Assembly: GCF_002886185.1 (NCBI RefSeq)
Contig: NZ_KZ614146.1
Span: forward strand, 439,234-503,233
DNA from: Salipaludibacillus neizhouensis
GTDB lineage: Bacteria; Bacillota; Bacilli; Bacillales; Salisediminibacteriaceae
DNA: 64,000 bases
Direction: 5' to 3'
The translations under genes were made by a program, and so were the position numbers. Below the pieces are notes generated by a model. The model was given only the letters and a program-made list of their open reading frames with translations, did no database searches and was not told the origin of the DNA. Of the stretch, positions 62,999 through 64,000 are shown piece after piece. Positions within the stretch are counted from its first letter, which is position 1. Every line of letters begins with the position of its first letter.

Positions 62999-64000
62999 AT
63001 GGCGTTTACAACTTTAGCTTTATTAATTCAACTCTTTTTTGGGTGTGTAATTGGGTTATATTTTTGGAATTTACTACATACACAAAGAAGTAACCGTGTT
63101 TCTATTGATAAACAATCACAGAAAGAAATGGAAGAACTTCGCAAGTTACAAAAAGTAAGGCTGAATGAACCTTTATCAGAAAAAATCAGACCGTCAGTTT
63201 TTCAGGATATCGTGGGACAAGAGAATGGAATAAGGGCATTACAAGCGGCAATCTGTGGACCAAACCCACAGCATGTCATCATTTATGGACCACCAGGTAT
63301 CGGTAAAACTGCGGCAGCCCGTTTAGTGCTGGAGGAAGCAAAAAGAAATCCTCATTCTCCGTTCAAACCTAACTCTGTTTTTGTAGAGTTAGACGGTGCT
63401 ACTGCTCGTTTCGATGAGAGAGGAATAGCAGATCCTTTAATAGGTTCTGTTCATGACCCTATTTATCAAGGTGCCGGAGCGATGGGGCAAGCAGGTATCC
63501 CACAACCTAAACAAGGAGCTGTAACAAAAGCACACGGGGGAGTCCTATTTATTGATGAAATAGGAGAATTACATTCTATTCAAATAAATAAATTATTAAA
63601 GGTTTTAGAGGAACGAAAGGTAATACTAGATAGTGCTTATTATCATGAAGAAAACAAGCAAATCCCTGAACATATTCATCATATTTTTCAGCACGGGCTT
63701 CCGGCAGATTTCCGGTTAATTGCAGCAACAACAAGAAGACCCGAAGAAATACCTCCAGCGATACGGTCAAGGTGCGTAGAAGTCTTTTTCAGGGCACTAA
63801 CTGCAAATGAAGTTGTCACTGTAGCGAAAAAAGCCGTACAACAACTGAAAATGGATATCGAAACCCCCTCTTACGAATGGATAGGAAGATTTGCCTCTAA
63901 TGGGCGTGAAGCAGTAAATATGATTCAATTAGCAGCCGGGATAGCGATTAATGAAGGTAGACAAATTATTAAAGAAATTGATATTGAATGGGTCATTCAA
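62999..64000 (+). CDS. lonB: ATP-dependent protease LonB (N-terminal part, runs off window)
   Basis: The first 334 codons of a Lon-B-type AAA+ protease. An N-terminal membrane-like helix (AFTTLALLIQLFFGCVIGLYF) is followed by the ATPase domain with Walker A YGPPGIGKTAAARL, Walker B GGVLFIDEIGEL and sensor RLIAATTRRPEEIPPAIRSRC. The protease domain with the Ser-Lys dyad lies beyond base 64000. AGGAGGATG precedes the ATG. In B. subtilis LonB acts in the forespore; the neighbour order clpX-lonB agrees. Confidence 0.94.
   Translation, partial: MAFTTLALLIQLFFGCVIGLYFWNLLHTQRSNRVSIDKQSQKEMEELRKLQKVRLNEPLSEKIRPSVFQDIVGQENGIRALQAAICGPNPQHVIIYGPPGIGKTAAARLVLEEAKRNPHSPFKPNSVFVELDGATARFDERGIADPLIGSVHDPIYQGAGAMGQAGIPQPKQGAVTKAHGGVLFIDEIGELHSIQINKLLKVLEERKVILDSAYYHEENKQIPEHIHHIFQHGLPADFRLIAATTRRPEEIPPAIRSRCVEVFFRALTANEVVTVAKKAVQQLKMDIETPSYEWIGRFASNGREAVNMIQLAAGIAINEGRQIIKEIDIEWVIQ

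Overview
The window is a low-GC Gram-positive chromosome segment from a spore-forming member of the Bacillaceae. The evidence is gerE, gerM and forespore-type lonB, strong AGGAGG ribosome binding sites, and a gene order close to the Bacillus subtilis pheT-lonA interval. Many proteins are rich in Glu and Asp, which fits a salt- or alkali-tolerant genus, but the genus cannot be fixed from sequence alone.

Layout. (1) About 1-11.4 kb is an accessory island. It holds a LacI-type regulator running off the left edge, relics of a tyrosine integrase, an IS1182-family element, the 3' end of a group II intron, a TnsA-like gene with stops, a serine recombinase tail, an IS6-family relic, a prophage relic and an IS110-family element carrying stops and frameshifts. 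Among these are a DoxX protein, a DinB/DUF1572 protein, a possible Sda-like 55-aa protein, and a 29-aa holin-like type I toxin followed by a divergent small-RNA candidate. (2) 11.4-22.1 kb is conserved core: rnhC (minus strand), then zapA, cvpA, polX, mutS2, yshE and two tandem lcfA paralogues. (3) 22.5-27.5 kb carries an uncharacterised membrane-anchored protein and a two-permease ABC-2 exporter. (4) 27.7-31.7 kb is the fatty-acid beta-oxidation cluster fadR-fadB-etfB-etfA, then trxA. (5) 31.8-35.4 kb has uvrC and lysC, the latter behind a long lysine riboswitch. (6) 35.6-41.2 kb has a MarR/MMPL exporter pair, yslB and a Ktr-type K+ channel subunit. (7) 41.5-46.7 kb has sdhCAB, ysmA, gerE and a GlcT-like antiterminator; ptsHI follows at 47-49 kb. 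(8) 49.4-54.5 kb has ysmB, murI, gerM, rph, rdgB and ysnB, then tRNA-Gly and tRNA-Arg. (9) 55-58 kb is a small variable stretch with a LexA-box-controlled uvrX/yolD pair. (10) 58.3-64 kb has ysoA, tig, clpX and the start of lonB.

Regulatory logic that can be read. FadR operators lie upstream of fadR and of the thioesterase ysmA. A full-consensus CcpA cre site lies upstream of lcfA and a near match upstream of etfB. Fatty-acid activation, beta-oxidation and electron transfer therefore look jointly repressed by acyl-CoA status and carbon catabolite control, feeding electrons to the quinone pool alongside succinate dehydrogenase.

The most unusual signal is a family of about 160-bp structured intergenic repeats. 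There are six full or near-full copies and two or three fragments between 13.3 and 52.5 kb, all in the same orientation. Two sequence classes differ at paired positions in the outer arm, the central hairpin and the terminal hairpin, so base pairing is preserved while sequence changes.
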